The notes under the pieces: model-generated
Told to the model about the DNA's origin: nothing
What the model saw: only the letters and a program-made list of their open reading frames with translations
The model's database searches: none
Shown here: positions 5,999-6,636 of the stretch, in pieces
How positions within the stretch are numbered: the stretch's first letter is position 1
Layout of the letters: every line of letters starts with the position of its first letter
Assembly (NCBI GenBank): GCA_029983435.1
Contig: JASBZN010000065.1
Location: 1-6,636 of the forward strand
Length of the DNA: 6,636 nt
Direction: 5' to 3'
DNA from: Urinicoccus sp.
Lineage (GTDB): Bacteria > Bacillota > Clostridia > Tissierellales > Peptoniphilaceae
Translations under genes and position numbers: made by a program

Positions 5999-6636
5999 TT
6001 AGTTGTGTTTATTTCTTTCGTGACGACGTAAGTGAGCTGGTTCTTGTGCTCTTACTTCATCACCTTTTAGTAATTCGCTGATACCATCGTCTGCTTCTTC
6101 TTCTGCGTAGAATGGATCTTCATCAACTACATAGTTTGGTTCTGTGTAAGTTGTGATAACACCTTCGTAGTTTCTCAAGCAGATTTTGGTTGGAGATTGA
6201 GAAATAATATATTGTGGCATAACTGGAGTTTTTCCTCCTCCACCAGGAGCGTCAACTACAAATGTAGGTACGCAGTATCCAGAAGTATGGCCACGTAGTC
6301 CTTCAATAATTTCAATACCTTTAGCAACTTTTGTTCTAAAGTGTTCAATACCCATAGAAAGGTCACATTGGTAGATGTAGTAAGGACGAACACGAATTTC
6401 TGCTAATTTTTGTACTAGTGTTCTCATTGTTCTTACAGAGTCGTTAACGCCACGAAGTAATACAGATTGGTTTCCTAGTGGAATACCTGCATCAGCTAAT
6501 TTAGCACAAGCTTTAGCACTTTCTTCTGTAATTTCTTGTGGATGGTTGAAGTGAGTGTTTAACCAGATTGGATGGTATTTCTTCAACATGTTAACTAAAT
6601 CGTCAGTGATACGTTGTGGGCAAACAACTGGAGTTC
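5999..6636 (-). CDS. kamA: Lysine 2,3-aminomutase, C-terminal part (5' end outside window)
   Basis: Radical SAM, PLP-dependent enzyme that converts L-lysine to L-beta-lysine, the first step of lysine fermentation. Only about 211 C-terminal residues are visible. The frame stays open to the window edge (TPVVCPQRITDD precedes the first in-window Met at 6589), so the start and the CxxxCxxC [4Fe-4S] motif lie outside. The full family length is about 415 residues. Visible landmarks are NTHFNHP, the PLP-lysine motif PGGGGK, and two aspartates (in YQCDLS and VVDAPG) that lie 44 and 7 residues before that lysine. This is the spacing of Asp293, Asp330 and Lys337 in the Clostridium subterminale enzyme, where the aspartates bind the substrate epsilon-amino group, and it argues for lysine rather than glutamate mutase activity. 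Oddity: the positions of zinc ligands Cys268 and Cys375/377/380 are not cysteine, and the tail is acidic (DEDPFYAEEEADD) and then basic. It ends 10 nt before kamB. The family call is very secure. Confidence 0.96.
   Translation of the reverse strand, partial: TPVVCPQRITDDLVNMLKKYHPIWLNTHFNHPQEITEESAKACAKLADAGIPLGNQSVLLRGVNDSVRTMRTLVQKLAEIRVRPYYIYQCDLSMGIEHFRTKVAKGIEIIEGLRGHTSGYCVPTFVVDAPGGGGKTPVMPQYIISQSPTKICLRNYEGVITTYTEPNYVVDEDPFYAEEEADDGISELLKGDEVRAQEPAHLRRHERNKHN

Noticed and set aside
5999..6589. kamA as a short separate gene starting at the ATG at 6589
   Set aside because: The frame continues upstream to the window edge with kamA-like sequence (TPVVCPQRITDD); the ATG is an internal methionine.

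Overview
The window carries most of a lysine-fermentation gene cluster on the minus strand. Reading 5'->3' on that strand, from high to low coordinates, the order is kamA (3' part only, cut by the window edge), kamB, kamC, kamD and kamE. The five genes are packed like a single operon: kamA-kamB are 10 nt apart, kamB/kamC and kamD/kamE overlap by 4 nt (ATGA), and kamC-kamD are 4 nt apart with the start chosen here. An intrinsic terminator follows kamE directly. The set points to an anaerobic amino-acid fermenter. AT-rich spacers, Gram-positive-type Shine-Dalgarno sites, hairpin-U-tract terminators and a terminator-type riboswitch suggest a low-GC Firmicute of the Clostridia/Tissierellia kind. 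Fusobacteria share this gene order and cannot be excluded; the species is not identifiable by eye.

How the genes work together: KamA (radical SAM, PLP) converts L-lysine to L-beta-lysine. KamD and KamE form the adenosylcobalamin- and PLP-dependent lysine 5,6-aminomutase, which moves the terminal amino group to give 3,5-diaminohexanoate. KamB (P-loop protein) and KamC (MutS-type ATPase) lie between them and are best read as the reactivation machinery that rescues KamDE after loss of its fragile cobalamin cofactor. The later pathway enzymes (Kdd, Kce, Kal) are not in the window.

Downstream of the operon terminator, about 240 nt (roughly 690-926) hold only a promoter for the next unit. That unit, also on the minus strand, starts with a well-formed cobalamin riboswitch (515-688), followed by a 9-bp GAAA-loop terminator (about 426-456) and then a short gene (33-401). 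The gene encodes a small secreted protein that faintly resembles the DUF4430-type domain of clostridial surface proteins. Its 3' end is odd: the reading frame runs through a terminator hairpin and its U tract, suggesting truncation or a frameshift. The window ends in a second, larger hairpin with a U tract.

The most notable points are a KamA whose C-terminal half lacks all four cysteines known as zinc ligands in the clostridial enzyme, the ATPase pair KamBC, and the riboswitch-controlled, apparently damaged secreted-protein gene beside a B12-dependent pathway. No mobile element, tRNA, rRNA or CRISPR array was seen.
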